Positions 45,508 through 58,195 of a DNA stretch of 64,000 nt are shown here, one piece after another. Position numbers and translations under genes: made by a program. Under the pieces are notes generated by a model. The model searched no databases. It was not told the DNA's origin and worked only from the letters and a program-made list of their open reading frames with translations. The stretch is from Clarkia xantiana subsp. parviflora. Taxonomy: Eukaryota > Streptophyta > Magnoliopsida > Myrtales > Onagraceae. The stretch spans positions 38,183,452 to 38,247,451 of the forward strand of contig JAPTYO010000002.1 of assembly GCA_036873135.1 (NCBI GenBank), written 5' to 3'. Every line of letters starts with the position of its first letter. The stretch's first letter is position 1.

Positions 45508-48029
45508 TGTCACGCCCCGTAATCCACCTTGGAAGTTAGGGGTGATGGACGTTATTTACTAGTAATAAACTTGTAAATAACGAAGCCTCAAAATATCATT
45601 TAATTGAAAACAACTCCAATTCCATAGGTATTCTAATACAAGGAATCATGATACTTAAATAATCCAACATATCTCTATACATAAGTATCAAATTCAAGGG
45701 AATAACGCCAACTACATACCTCTAATGCGTTCTGTAAAATAATCCAAAAATCCAGCGTATCCACGTCATTAAATACGGAACATCGGACGCTTTATCTGCT
45801 TATCCTAAACTTTAGTAGTTGACAACTTCATGATTCATGCTTCTGCTGCGCACTTTGATATCATCCATAATTCAACGCCTCGAAATATCGCATAGAAGGT
45901 CAGCTGGTATTGATGATCTGAAGTACTATTCACTCGTCCTGAAGCTGAGGAGTTTAATAGGGGTAAGTTGCTCGGAGCAACTCAGTAAGTAGTGGTCACT
46001 TATTCCTATTGGATCAAGCTCTTGGAATTATATATATATATATATTTATATCTAGGTCATAGTGGTAATAAATATAAGGTTTTTAACTAACGTCGAAACA
46101 ATGCAAAGTTCAAAAACTTCCACAAAACATATTTGATCAAAGTCGGAGGTTAAACAATAGGTGCATAACTTATCAAAATTCAGAAACGGATCAGGTTCGG
46201 AGGTCATTCAAAAATAGAGGCTTCGAACTTAATCGAATGTCGGAACGGAACAGATCAGAGGTTTCGAACTTAATCGAAATTCATAACAGAACAGATCATA
46301 TCAAAGGGTTTCTCTAGTCTTTTCACCACGCCTACGATGCCTGCAGGAAGGCTCCAATGTTTTCTCCCATTGAAAGGATGCAGAGCCCAGGTATGCCGCT
46401 GGGTCGGCACCAATGTTTTCCCCCATTGTAAGGATACAGAGCCCAGATATTCCGCTGGGTCGGCAAAAAGCGATCGATCTTCATATGCATACGCCGGAGG
46501 GGCCCTCGTAAGGGTTCAGATCGTAGCCAGACTTACGAGCGAGTCAAATATGGAGGTCGAACTTCATAAAATAGGTTTTCTGAGACAAAAGTCGCATTTC
46601 ATTAAATAGATTTCCGAGACCAAAGTCGAAATTTATAAATTAGGTTTCCATTAATAATTTCTATCAAAACATTATATCAAGGCATATCACTTAAACCTTC
46701 TTGCAAAATTGAGCACATCAAAATATACGTAATTCATAACAGAACTTCAAGCACTTGATCCGAATTTCAAAATACGAAAATTATATTCATGCTCGAAAAG
46801 GGCTTATCTTTGAAACTTCGTGCAATGCAGAAAATAATTATTTTGTAAATATAGGAATAAGCAAACTACTTACCTCAACCGAACCCCAAAAACTGACGTC
46901 AATTGCTCTGTCGAACCTATTTCCCTAAAAATGATACGACAACATGTATAAGACCTTCTATATGAGCCACAAAGTCCTCTAAATTTCCAGCCACTAAATC
47001 ATAACTCAAATCTCCTAAGGTCCAATTCAGATTTCAGATTCACTGCTCCCGTCACGGCGCGCAAAACTAGGCAAAAACCTAGTATCCTATTATTCGCTGA
47101 TTTTTCGAATCAGAAAAATTCCCAAAAATTACTGTAAGTAGAGTTTTCAATTATTAGACCAACGCTGAAATGGTGTCACATTTCGAAATCCGGGTGGCTC
47201 ACACGAGTTGGTCAAAGTTGGCCGGGCGTGGTCAACTTCATCTTCAACCTAAGACTAGATTTTACAGATTGCTGAGCCAATTTCAGGAGCTCAGTTCTCC
47301 CTCGTCTGGGCTCGGTTTTGGGTGTTCTTGGTGTCAATTCAAAGCTCTTACAATGAACTACAAGATCATGCATTTTTTGTTGCGAAATAATCAGTAAAGA
47401 TACAAATTTTATGACCTCAAAGTTCACGGTTCAACATAATTTCAGAAACTTCAAATCTCGATATCTAACAAACAAAACGATGAAATTCTGTTTCGTCACT
47501 TGTAATAGATTACTTAGGTCCCCTAGAGTCTAACCATGGCCAGAAACGAGAATAAGCACCACCAAACGTAATCTACCATTAACGACCTTCGAAGCTTTCT
47601 CTCTCTAGGAATAAACATCTAACATTGAAAGTATGCGAAAAAAGCTATGGAGTTTACCTTAATCGTGATCCGAAAATTCATCGGAAACTCATAGATACTC
47701 AGTTTTGTCTGCTACCATGGTGGCTTGGTCGGGCTCCGAGAATTCACTAGTTTCTTGTGTTGAGATTCTCTCTTGCTCTCCAAGCTCTTTAGGGTTTTAT
47801 TGGGCTACGAAATTAGATGAGAGAACCCATAGATGGAGTAGACGGCACAAAAAGACCCTTCAATCCTGATTTGTAGTGATTTGGATGCCTTGCCACAAAA
47901 CCTACGTGATATATTATAGGTTTGTAGAGAGAAAATAGGTTTTGACCTTAAACTTTGCCCTTATATTGTATTAGAACCTGAATTTTCCAACATGCAAAAT
48001 TGGTCCTCTAACTTTATGCAGGTTTTATA
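45508..48029 (-). repeat. Element F 5' LTR (right)
   Basis: TGTCACGCCCC...GGTTTTATA, 2522 bp, aligning along its length with the left copy. Short open frames in both LTRs are by-products. Confidence 0.9.
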
Positions 48030-48034
48030 ACTAA

Positions 48035-49661
48035 ACACGTTGATGATTATACAAAATCAGGGAGACAATAATATTTTTTGAAAAAGAATTGCATACATCA
48101 AATATCTATCAAGATTGAATCCGACAAATAATTATTCCTCAGACATCTAAACCAACCGACCACCAGTAAACCAGTGGAAGATGGCTGTGAAAAAGTTTAC
48201 ATTATTGTCGTCTTCTATCCAATAGATTAGTCTTTTAAAACGGTTTTAATCGCAAATTACCAGAAAGGGGATTTTAAAACAAGCATACCCAATCTTGGCT
48301 TTCCCAAGGCCCTTTTTATTTTGGAAAAAATATTACGATGAATTCACTCATGCATATTTAACTCTACTATCCATGTAAATTATCATACGCCGGTAACATT
48401 CATCATACAAACCACACTCATGCTTACGCGTCATGCGTCTAATGTTTCAAGGAACTCATGCTTGCATATATAATTCTACTTCCGAGTAAATTACCAAATG
48501 AGGCTACATCTTCAACATTCTAGCATACGTGTCAAACATGCAACATTCATATCCATCATACACATTTGGCGACTGGTTTTCGATTTGAAAATAATTTTAA
48601 CCATTAGGGGCTGATTCATAATTCATGCTTATACTAAATCACGACATGTGTATCCTAGGCATTTCCAACCATCACAGCATGTCTATCCTAGTGCAGATTC
48701 TATATATTTAATCAGGGCTCCGCCCCCAATATGCAATATCCAGCTAACTTGACTCAGTCAAGACAAATTTCAAATCATGCATAAATATATATATTGAATA
48801 ATAAACAATCGCAATTCAACCCACTAATTAATCCAGTCCCAAAAACATGTATCTCAGAGATCCATCCCCAAAATCGAAACAAGGCATAAATGTTATCAAC
48901 CCTTAACCACTGTGTAGGCCTATTGAGGTTCAAAAATATTTGGATTTTAAAACCTGACCTCCCTATTTTTAATTGACTTGAATTCGGTTTTGAAAATTCA
49001 GTTCGGTTCAGTCAATTTCGATCTGGTTTGGTCCGGTTCGGTTCGGTCCAGAAAATATGGTTTGGGTCCGATTCGGTATAAACCGGTTCGGTCTGGTTTT
49101 AATTTTAAAATCTGGGTCGGTCCGAACCGGTCCAATAAAAATAGGGTTTGGTTTGGTTCAATCACACAAAACCGGTTCGGTTAGATCCACTTAGTTACCC
49201 CGGTCCGACCCGACCCGATTAAGAAAATATGGTTCGATTTGAATTCGTCCCGGTTTGACATATTAGACCGGCCCAATAATTTAAAACATAAATTTTGGGT
49301 CGAAATGTTTACTTGTGGTCCAAGTAGGATTTTGAAATCCATTAAAAATATTTAACTTAGCCACCAAGTAACATTAACTATATAAAATAATCTCAAATAT
49401 TAATAATATATATATATATATATTTCGGACCTATTTATAACATATATATATATATTTATTGCCAAGATTCTATCTTTAAGATTAAATCAATCAACAATAT
49501 ATATGTAAAATTAGGTTACCACATATAAATATATATTTTATTTATTGTCAATATCTTAAATAGGGAAACACATATTAACAATATATTTTACCAATCTTTT
49601 AGGTAACTAAAATCTATCAATAATATCTTTAACCCTATTAAATATTTAGATATATTGATAG

Positions 49662-49703
<42 letters not shown>

Positions 49704-50130
49704 CTATATATTAGTGTGAATCTATTTTAATGTTCCCAATTAGAGATATATTGTTACCTATACTAAAAATTAAAATATGGTAAACAGTATTCTTTATAGG
49801 TTTGGCCGAATTTTATTACTTGGTGACTAAGAAATTAAAAAATTTAGCTTGTAATTCACCTAGGGTTTCGGCCAAAAACACATAATTGGGAACAAGTGGT
49901 GAAATTTCAAGATTAAATTTTAATAAGATCTACAATCCAATATTTTATTTTGATAAATATCACCATTTTCTTGAAGATCATGAACATCAAATTTCCTCAA
50001 CATCATGAAAATTTCGGACCATCTATAACCCAAAAAATTGAAATTTTCCAAACTTTTAAATTTAAAATTTCGGTCCCAATTTTAAAATTTCAAGAACACC
50101 AATTTATCAAAATCATGAACTCCTAACAAT
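48035..50130 (-). other. Element E 5' leader, non-coding
   Basis: This is the reverse-complement equivalent of the D leader. It includes the GGTTCGGTCC-rich block (48960-49270) and a (TA)n tract at 49662-49700. No domain was found. Confidence 0.6.
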
Positions 50131-50144
50131 GGCTCTGATACCAC
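50131..50144 (-). other. Primer binding site of element E
   Basis: Minus strand GTGGTATCAGAGCC directly follows the LTR; initiator-tRNA-Met type. Confidence 0.88.
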
Positions 50145-50744
50145 TGTTAGATTACGGGGAGTAATCACTACGGATACTAAAACCATGGTACATGCTAGTA
50201 ATCAAAATTACGCAGCGGAAGATTTGCACATACCTCAACAATAGTCCGTAGTCCCAAGATCCTTGCAGAAGGGAGTTCACGGTCCTCCTGTCGGCACCCG
50301 TAGAGGTTCTTGTGAAGGAAGCCCTACGCGGTATATTCTCCACAGCAAAGCCTCGGATCGATTCTTGGCAAGAGACGGATCTCCGGAGTGTTTGCTCGAA
50401 GGAAAATTGGCACACTCTTTGGTGGATGTATGGTTCAGTCGAATATGGTGTTTCTGGGGGGAAGGGTTTTCTCTCAAATCACCACTTAAAGGGAATTGTG
50501 ATTAAACCTAATAAAACCCCTAACTCCCCATAGATATAGGAGGAGTAAAGTGGACAAAAGTCCACTTTACCCCACCTAGTAATTTGGCCGGCCTATGTAT
50601 AAGGGAGGCCCTATTTTGGGTCTCCCATGTCAATTGGGATTTGGGTCTGGCCCAATGTCCTAATGTCACATGTACCCAATTAACTTAGGTAACATATACA
50701 TATAATGGGCTTCCATTTACGGTGCCCATCTCCATATGTTTACA
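50145..50744 (-). repeat. Element E 5' LTR
   Basis: 600 bp, TGTTAGATTACGG...ATGTTTACA on the plus strand. CTAAG follows at 50745-50749, after which the RT frame of D resumes. Confidence 0.92.
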
Positions 50745-50749
50745 CTAAG

Positions 50750-52165
50750 TGGGTTCTGAAATTGAAACTCATTGTTGATGGAAATGTCGAGCGATACAAA
50801 GCTCGACTAGTTGCGAAATGATACACCCAGCTTCACGAAGTGGACTTTGATGAAACATACTCACCGACTGTGTCGTACACCACAGTCAGGGCAATCCTAG
50901 CCCTGGTCGCATGCCTCGATCTAGAGCTGCATCAAATGGATGTTAAGACCGCATTCCTCCACGAAAACCTGGAGGAATAGATCTATATGGAGCAACCGGA
51001 GGGTTTCATTACTCCCGGTAACGGACGTAAAGTTTGTAAACTCCAAAGGTCCATCTACGGTCTGAAACAACTCGACAATGGTACCGCTGATTCCACGAGG
51101 AAATCGTAGGAAACAGATTTGTGAATCTCAACGAGGATCCATGCGTGTATACAAAGACCTCTGATTCTATGTACTTCATCTTAACTTTATACGCGGATGA
51201 CGTACTCATTGTTGCGAACGATGTGAGTTTCATGCGTGAATTAAAGTCCTGGTTGGCATCTATATTTGAGATAAAGGACATGGGAGAGGCTACGTACATC
51301 TTGGGCATTAAGATTTTTAGAGATCGTGCCGCCCGGAAATTGTGTCTATATCGGGAAGCCTACATCAACAAACTGTTGAAAAAGTTTAGATTACAAGATG
51401 CCAAACCCGTGGAGACGCCGGTAGTATTCGGGTGCGCGTTGTCAAAACGTGACGACCCGAAGAACCAGTAAGAGCGTGAACAGATGAGGAGTGCAGAGTA
51501 TTTAAGCATGGTCGGAAGTTTCATGTACGCCATGCTTTGCATTCGTCCGGACATCTGTTACGCTGTGGGCCTAGTATCAAGATTTCAATCAGACCCTGGC
51601 TATCAACATTTAAAAGCTGTAAAGCAGATCATAAGATATCTGAAAGGTACCGCTAACTACATACTGTGCTATGAGGGCTGGAAGTTAGACTTGACCGAAT
51701 TCAGTGACGCCGACCATGGTTGCGATCCAAACGATCGTAAATCTACCACAGGAGGAGTGTTTCTCCTTGCCGATGCCGCCATTTCATGGACGAGCAATAA
51801 GCATTCATGTGTCGCGCTGTCTAGGATGGAATCGGAATTCGTTGCTCTCTCCAAAAATGCATAGGAAGCGGTCTGGCTGAAAAGGCTTCTTACTGCGCTG
51901 CTTGGTGGCGATATCGGGAGTAAGTCTGTGAAGGTGTACTCTGACAGTCAGGCAGCTATTGCGGCAGTAAAGAATCCAAAGTACCATAGTAGGACTAAAC
52001 ACATTGATGTGAAATATAATTATGCTAAAAAGAATGTAGAAGATAATATAATCACTTCAGAATACTCGCTCACCGATGACATGGTAGCGGACCCATTGAC
52101 TAAACCATTACGCAAAGAGACATTTGAAAAGCATGTTAAACTGCTATGATTGCGTAGGGTTTAAA
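50750..52165 (+). pseudogene. RT and RNase H of element D
   Basis: It continues the RT interrupted at 32060: WVLKLKLIVDGNVERYKARL, VDFDETYSPTVSYTTVRAIL, MDVKTAFLHENLEE, then the catalytic LTLYADDVLIVAND (YADD rather than the YVDD of E). RNase H has SDADHGCDPNDRKSTTGG and YSDSQAAIAAVKNPKYHSRT, ending near LRRV. In-frame stops include TGA near 50820 and TAG at 50978, with a frameshift near 51080. The copy is inactive. Confidence 0.88.
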
Positions 52166-53280
52166 AGTGGGCGTATATCTGTGATAACATTTTGATAATT
52201 GAAAGTTACACTTTTTATAAATGAGAGAATTGCAATTCGATTTTATGATTTATCGACATCACAATGTTTGATTGCATTGGATTTTACGGTCTATAAACTA
52301 AGTCGTAGGAGGACGTAATCGTCTACCTAAATTATGTCGAATGTGGGTCTTGCCTTGTCACACGGGCACGGTCGTCGTGTAGGAGAGGGGGACCCCTGCC
52401 GCAATAAGACTAGCTAAGAACCAGTTGGATAAAACTTGGCTACGCAAAACGATCATTTGGTTTCGGAGTAACACGACATGATCTTCGTTTTGCACTTCGC
52501 CTGTGATGAACTCTGTTCGTCATTAACGACATTTTGGGCCAGATGAAAATCTGCGATAGCATCATTGACATATCCAACACCTGACGATTTTCGAGTATGC
52601 TATCGACGCGTACTTCAGACTACGTGTTCCATGTACGACCACGGGGTCATGCTCGGTTGTGCCAGGTAGAATCCTCGAGATTCGGATGGGCGCAAACTTC
52701 TTCACCTCGAGCGTGTGATTGATCCCGGGAGCCTTATGAAGAGGCGCTCGAAGTATCCTCATGGACTTAGAACTCATATCTAAGGTCAGACTCAATGTTC
52801 GCTTCCCGGCGTATGAGCGCAGTGCTGAAGAAAAAGGCTAAGTTACCACGTCTTTGGAAACCGGTTGGGTTTGACTAAGGATATGAGCGATGGGGATATT
52901 CAAGTTCACCTGTAATTCACCGAATCTTGTATTCATTAGGTGGCTACCAACCGGATATTAGTTGAAGGTTGTGAATACTTGTACGGATGCCTTGGAGAAG
53001 TATTCCTATATGGAAACTGGGCAATTGGAGAATTAACATTTGACCTAGGATATAGCACGATACAATTTGATGTTTTTAACAGGTTGATTTGAGATAGGGA
53101 ATCAACGTTCCGCGGGCGCTACAACACTCCTAACATATGAGTAGCACGATGCCCGTCGTATCCTCCAGTCGCACGGCAAACCTCATATGAACTATTCGGA
53201 AGCAGGGGCAAGATCAGAAGAGTGAAATTTTGATGCGATTTAGACAGCAATACATTAACAGGCACCCTCCCATTCGGGCT
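52166..53280 (+). other. Element D 3' untranslated region
   Basis: It matches the reverse complement of 32676-33728 in E with many substitutions. No coding signal. The PPT AGTGGGAGC occupies 53281-53289. Confidence 0.65.
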
Positions 53281-53289
53281 AGTGGGAGC

Positions 53290-53886
53290 TGTTAGCATAT
53301 GGTCATTGGGCGCCGTAAATGGAAGCCCATTAATATGTATATGTTGCCTAAGAAATTGGGTAAATATCACGGTAGGGAAATTGGGCTTGACCCAAATCCC
53401 AATTGACATGAGAGGCCCAAATTGGGCCACCCTTATACACCAAGGCTGGCCGAAACTTGTGTATGGGCAAAGTGGACTTTTGTCTACTTTGCTCCTCCTT
53501 TAAATAGGGAGTGTTAGGGATTTTATGAGGATAATTCACAATTTCTCCTTTGTGGTGTTTTGAGAGAAAACCCTCATCCCTAACACACTAGTTTTGGCCG
53601 AACCACCTACACCACGAAGGGTGTGCCAATTTGCTTCGAGCAAGTCACTCGGGAGATATGTCCCTGCCAAGAATCGATCAGAGGCTTTAGTATGGAGACT
53701 ATACCGCGTAGGGCTTCCTTAACAAGAACCTTTACGGGTTCCGTCCGGTGGATCGAGAACTCCCTCAGCAAGATCTTGGGACTACGGAAAAGGTTTAAGG
53801 TATGTGCACATCTTCCGCTGTGTAATAGTGGTTACTAGCATGTACCTTGTTTATGTTTTCGTAGTATTTAGCCCCGTAATCCAACA
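53290..53886 (+). repeat. Element D 3' LTR
   Basis: TGTTAGCATATGG...GTAATCCAACA, 597 bp, the same length as the 5' LTR but with clearly more mismatches than the LTR pairs of A or B. TTTTG follows at 53887-53891. Confidence 0.92.
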
Positions 53887-53891
53887 TTTTG

Positions 53892-55699
53892 ATGGGTGCT
53901 CGAGATGGGTATGATTGCATCGAAATACCTTTATTTAGATGCTTAACTGAAAGACATTATCAGAATTCGCGGATGACAAATTGACGTCCGATGGAAGACA
54001 TTTCATTGCAATCCTTTTAATTTTTTGTTTAATTTATCTTAAGTATACATCAAAAGACCTCACATGGCTAAAACACACTAATTTTCTATCCAATTTGACG
54101 TAAATTGTAAAAAATGTAGTAATTTGCTCTGAAATTGAAAATTCATATACCCAATTTAAAAAATTAAAATTCATGTCACAATTTGCAATTGAATTAAGTT
54201 TATATAGTGATTTTATTATTATCCCTAAATACTTTCCTAAAGGGTAACAACCCAAATTTACTCATTTCTAATAAAAATGTAAATCTTTTTATTAGTTTCT
54301 TGAGTTCCTCTCGAATATATAGGAATTAAACGATATATAAAGGAGATAAATGATAACGGCACATACTGTAAGATTATTATTGATTTAAATAATGAAAATA
54401 GTATCTATCTATATATTATATAAATTAGCAGGAGAGATAGTGGTTAAATTATATGCTGCCACGTAAGCGTTTTGGAGCTCCACTTGAGTGCCAGATCACA
54501 TACTTTACATTTGGGCCTAAAGCTAAACCTACATATTATCTATAATATTTTTTCGGCTCCACTCTACTTTTTCAAACGTTTTTGTCTTTTTTTTTTTAAA
54601 CAAAAAACGTTTTTGTCTAAGTAACCACCCATCAATAATTAATTCCATTTTCTCTCTCGAATATTTAAGACATTACAACAATTTGCCTAATTGATGATTC
54701 TCTTAAGTTCTAAAGCCAGTGTTTAAATATTGGGAAAAAAAAGTGAGAAAGTACATAAAAATTTAAAAGCATTTACAATATTTCTATATAAATAATATAA
54801 TATTTAGAATATTAGCTCTCTTATTTACTAGGTTTCTCAGCCTGTCTTAAATCTTATAAGATAATAGTTAACATATATTCCACACTCTCCTAGATTTTAG
54901 CTAATTTTCTTAGAGCGTTACATTGGGCAAAGCCATTATGGCTCTCGTTTGCAATCATATCATCGCCACATCAGCAATGTGTCACTGAAGGAAGATAAAA
55001 AGTAATTTGAGCAAATCACCCACAGTGAACAAAACCATTTTGGACATATTAGGTAAAGTCATTTTAGACTCATATAATTTTTATATAATATAAATAAATG
55101 AAAATATATTTAATTGTGACGTCTTCAAAGTGTCGACATAAATAATTTGCATGTCAGTATCCATATACGTAACTTCGTTTTGCTATTTTTTAGTCGTGGC
55201 CTTCTCACTCATAATTTCTTTCGTGTACGTAACTGGCAAATTCTAGACCCAATTACCTTTCTAAATCTATGAAGAAGATATTTCCCGACAGTATTAAGCT
55301 TTTTCATATTACATAATTGTGCTAGTAAAGATCATCAGATATATAATTCATGATCTATCCAAAGACAATTGTGTCGCAACGGTTTCAAAGTTCATTAAAA
55401 AAATGTATCAAAACTATCTCGAACACAGGTGTCAGTAACAAAACTAAATTTGTTCTTTCTATTAAGAGAAAACGAAAAGCACAACTCCCCTTCGCATAAT
55501 TTTCTAGACCAGTAAGCATAACATAAGTTATATGAGCAGTTGTAATATCACTAGCATGCAAATACAAAGGATGAAATACATTTATTGGTATCGTGGCGTC
55601 TTAGTATACCTTACTTGTAATGTCAATAGCTATAGACTTTCCGGTTTAAGGTTCATTAACATCCTTTGTCATTGTCGGAGATTTAAACGTCAAGGGGGT
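53892..55699. other. AT-rich intergenic DNA
   Basis: It is the continuation of the pre-insertion locus of D (25-26.7 kb). No gene was found. A possible Helitron-like 5' end (TCTATCTATATATTATATAA.., near 54403) and an AAACGTTTTTGTC inverted repeat near 54577-54619 were seen, but neither could be completed. Confidence 0.45.
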
Positions 55700-55799
55700 G
55701 ATCACGGAGACTTCGTCGGAAAATCAAACAGGCATAAACGTTAAATTGGACATCATGAGACTTCGTTGAGAACTCGGAGAGGCATAAATAATTTGAGAT

Positions 55800-56326
55800 T
55801 TTTAGCTAGAGATAGACTAAGATAAAATGCAAAAACATCAGTGATTTCACGATCTAAGAGAAAAATCAACAAAATCGAACAAAACTTGCGCTAGATGTAA
55901 ACAAATGGATGAGAAAGCTTCGATTTTGTACTTCGAGAATATTAACATAAAATAACGAAGACCGCAGCAGATAATACTCAAGATCGGGAAGACGAAGAGC
56001 GAAAATCTCTCTAATACCAATTTAGAATCGCTCAAATCACAGAAATCTAACCCTAGAAAAGAGCAAAAAATACATCATGTTCTTTATGCCAAGTTCCTTC
56101 ATTTGGTCAGCACTTCCCCTTAAATACTAAACCCTAAGAAAATAATGTTTGTTTACATCCTAAATAATCACAAAGAAACTTCCTAATACCTAAACAATAC
56201 AAACTAGTCCATAATAAATAATAGGTCAGAAACAACAACCAAGATGGGTAACAATAACAACAAGACACACGGCTCAACAACATAAAAAACACAAGCTAAA
56301 CTTGCATTAGATAGCCTAATTTAACA
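55800..56326 (-). mobile_element. Possible copia 5' LTR remnant
   Basis: On the minus strand TGTTAAATTAGGC starts at 56326. A leader-like sequence follows and ends near GCGATTCTAAA, then TTGGTATTAGAG (56009-56020), which resembles the initiator-tRNA-Met PBS. The rest of the element and the other LTR were not found, so this is tentative. Confidence 0.35.
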
Positions 56327-56393
56327 TATCATTGTAATGCATAATAGAAGTTATATTTATCAAAATTATATTTTTAAAAAATAACTTTCTTGA

Positions 56394-57100
56394 ATGGAGA
56401 TTTAGAGGATGAAATCTACGTTTAACAACCCGAGAGTTTCTCTGTGCGAGGGCAGAAAAAGAAAGTTTGTAAGCTAGTCAAGTTTTTGTATGATTTAAAA
56501 ACAGGCGCCTAAACAATGGCTTTATAAGTTTGACAGCGTTTTATTGGAGAAATGTTTCCAAATAAATAAGTATGACAAACATTTTACGTTGATGACATGC
56601 TTATCATTGGAAATAACGATGAGATGATCCATTGGACATACGTTGAATTTGAGTATTGACTTGAAATAAATGGGTCTTGCCGATGTGATCTTTGGAATTA
56701 AAACTCACGTGATCGTCGGAATGTCTCATTCTTAGTCGAACTCACTATATCGACAAGATATTAGATAACATCAACGAAATTTACAAGAACGAAGTTAGTA
56801 CTCTAAAGATACGAGTAAAGATTTGTTCAAGAACAATTGAGAATGTTTTCTTAAAATATACACTACAACTCTGAGTATGAGTGGTTACATTTTCACCTTG
56901 CGAGGTGCAACGGTGTCGTAGATAATCCTCAAAACAAACAATCATAGCCAAATCGACTATTAAGTCTAAGTTATTGCAATGGAGAAATGTGCAGAATAGG
57001 CAAAATGGCTATGCCATTTTCTCGAGGATTTTACTAACTGGGCAAAACCTGTGTTAATGCAAATATTGATGAGTTTGTTTTGGTTTAATCCAAATAAAAT
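56394..57100 (+). pseudogene. RT/RNase H remnant of element G
   Basis: The YVDD box is intact at about 56585-56600 (FYVDDMLIIGNN). Upstream LEDEIYV-stop-QPESFSVRGQ and downstream traces of RNase H are spread over all three frames, with many stops. This is the most decayed copia coding region in the window. Confidence 0.75.
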
Positions 57101-58195
57101 CCAACCTAATGAACGCTTGAATATTTTGTTTAGAAGACAAGGTTAAAGCGGAAATAAGTGGTGCACCCCCTATTTGGCCTGAAAACCTTTGTTAAAGGAT
57201 GGGAAATGGGACACTCTACGAACATGTTGTCCACATAAGAATCAACCTAAATTTAATTATTGGATTGACAAAAATATTCATGCAGGAAATGATAGTCTAA
57301 GGACTGTGATGGTTTGAGAACATTGATGCAACGTTGCAATAATCAATCTGTATAACACAGTATAACTTGTATAATGCAATGTTTAGACATATACGTCTTA
57401 GACATTATAATTCCATTAGAAAGTTTCTCTCAAATATATTTATTGTGCCCGATGTAATAAAGTCGGCATATAAATAGCGGATCCGCTACCCGAAAGGGTT
57501 AAACAGAGAACTATTTGGCCAAGCGTAGAAGGGAATGGGGCTAAAGCCCGTGTAGGAAGCACTCTTGAAAAGGAAAAACCCAACCATAATGACTGGAGAT
57601 CCCAAGAACTTGGTTCAATGGGACAACCTAATCACAAGAGTGAGTGTGGTCATTGTGGGGGTCAAACCCCGAGACCATTCCTATGATGCAAACAGCGATG
57701 TAGATGAGGTTAAGCTTATGCCTTTGTTGATCTTCAAGCATCGGTAAAACCGAGAATAGTAATGCAATTACCTAATTAAGATCACATCTTAAGCAAAGAT
57801 TTTAATGATTCGTAAGGAGAACTCATAGTCTTAATGATGCTCTTGAGACATAGAAATACAATCACATATGCAGTGAGAAGTGGGGCCACTTCGAAAGGAA
57901 TTGTTGAGGGAGCAATTCTTAGAAACGCTTGCAGAACTAGGCGAGTGATCCATGACCTACGGATCACAGGGCGTGAACTGAACTATACTAGGAAGGTACA
58001 TGTGTGGGTCATGTCGTCATTTACTCCAACGAAAGTCAGTTCAAGGACACCGCGTCAACCGACCAGTCAGTAGAGAATACATGATCTCACAAGGGATAGG
58101 TTCAAAGGGGTTACCCCTACCTATCATTTCCAGGTATTGATCGTTGAACTCAAATTTCGTGTCTAATATTTCCAACTTCTATTCATGTGGGGGAT

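Larger units (their letters stand above)
40667..48029 (-). mobile_element. Element F: internally deleted Tekay/Del-like Ty3/gypsy element
   Basis: LTRs at 40667-43274 and 45508-48029 are flanked by ACTAA (40662-40666 and 48030-48034). Minus-strand orientation follows from a PBS AGTGGTATCCGAGCAA beside the right LTR and a PPT AAGGGGGTAGAT beside the left. The interior is only 2.2 kb and keeps just an integrase C-terminus; gag, protease, RT and RNase H are missing. The left LTR start is TTTCACG instead of TGTCACG, probably a point mutation. Confidence 0.88.
32061..50744 (-). mobile_element. Element E: Ty1/copia element of the same family as D, inserted antisense in D
   Basis: Its 600-bp LTRs (32061-32660 and 50145-50744) are flanked by CTAAG (32056-32060 and 50745-50749). 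On the minus strand a PBS GTGGTATCAGAGCC follows the right LTR, and a PPT GAGTGGGAGC precedes the left one. LTR ends and interior resemble D in reverse complement. The minus strand carries gag, protease, integrase, RT and RNase H in copia order, all with stops or frameshifts. E is interrupted by F near the gag start and by a CACTA-like transposon in RT. Without the inserts it is about 8.7 kb. Confidence 0.92.
26720..53886 (+). mobile_element. Element D: degenerate Ty1/copia element, split by element E
   Basis: Its 597-bp LTRs (26720-27316 and 53290-53886) are flanked by TTTTG on both sides (26715-26719 and 53887-53891). The PBS GTGGTATCAAAGCCC (initiator-tRNA-Met type) starts at 27317, and the PPT AGTGGGAGC ends at 53289. 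Coding remnants are gag (29418), integrase C-terminus to RT start (31241-32060), and RT/RNase H (50750-52165). Removing E (32061-50744 plus one CTAAG) rejoins the RT frame as AIGAKWVLKLK. D has lost protease and most of integrase. Without E it is about 8.5 kb. Confidence 0.9.

Noticed and set aside
54403..54700. Helitron 5' terminus
   Set aside because: The TC start and AT-rich lead are suggestive, but no hairpin plus CTRR 3' end was found to pair with it.
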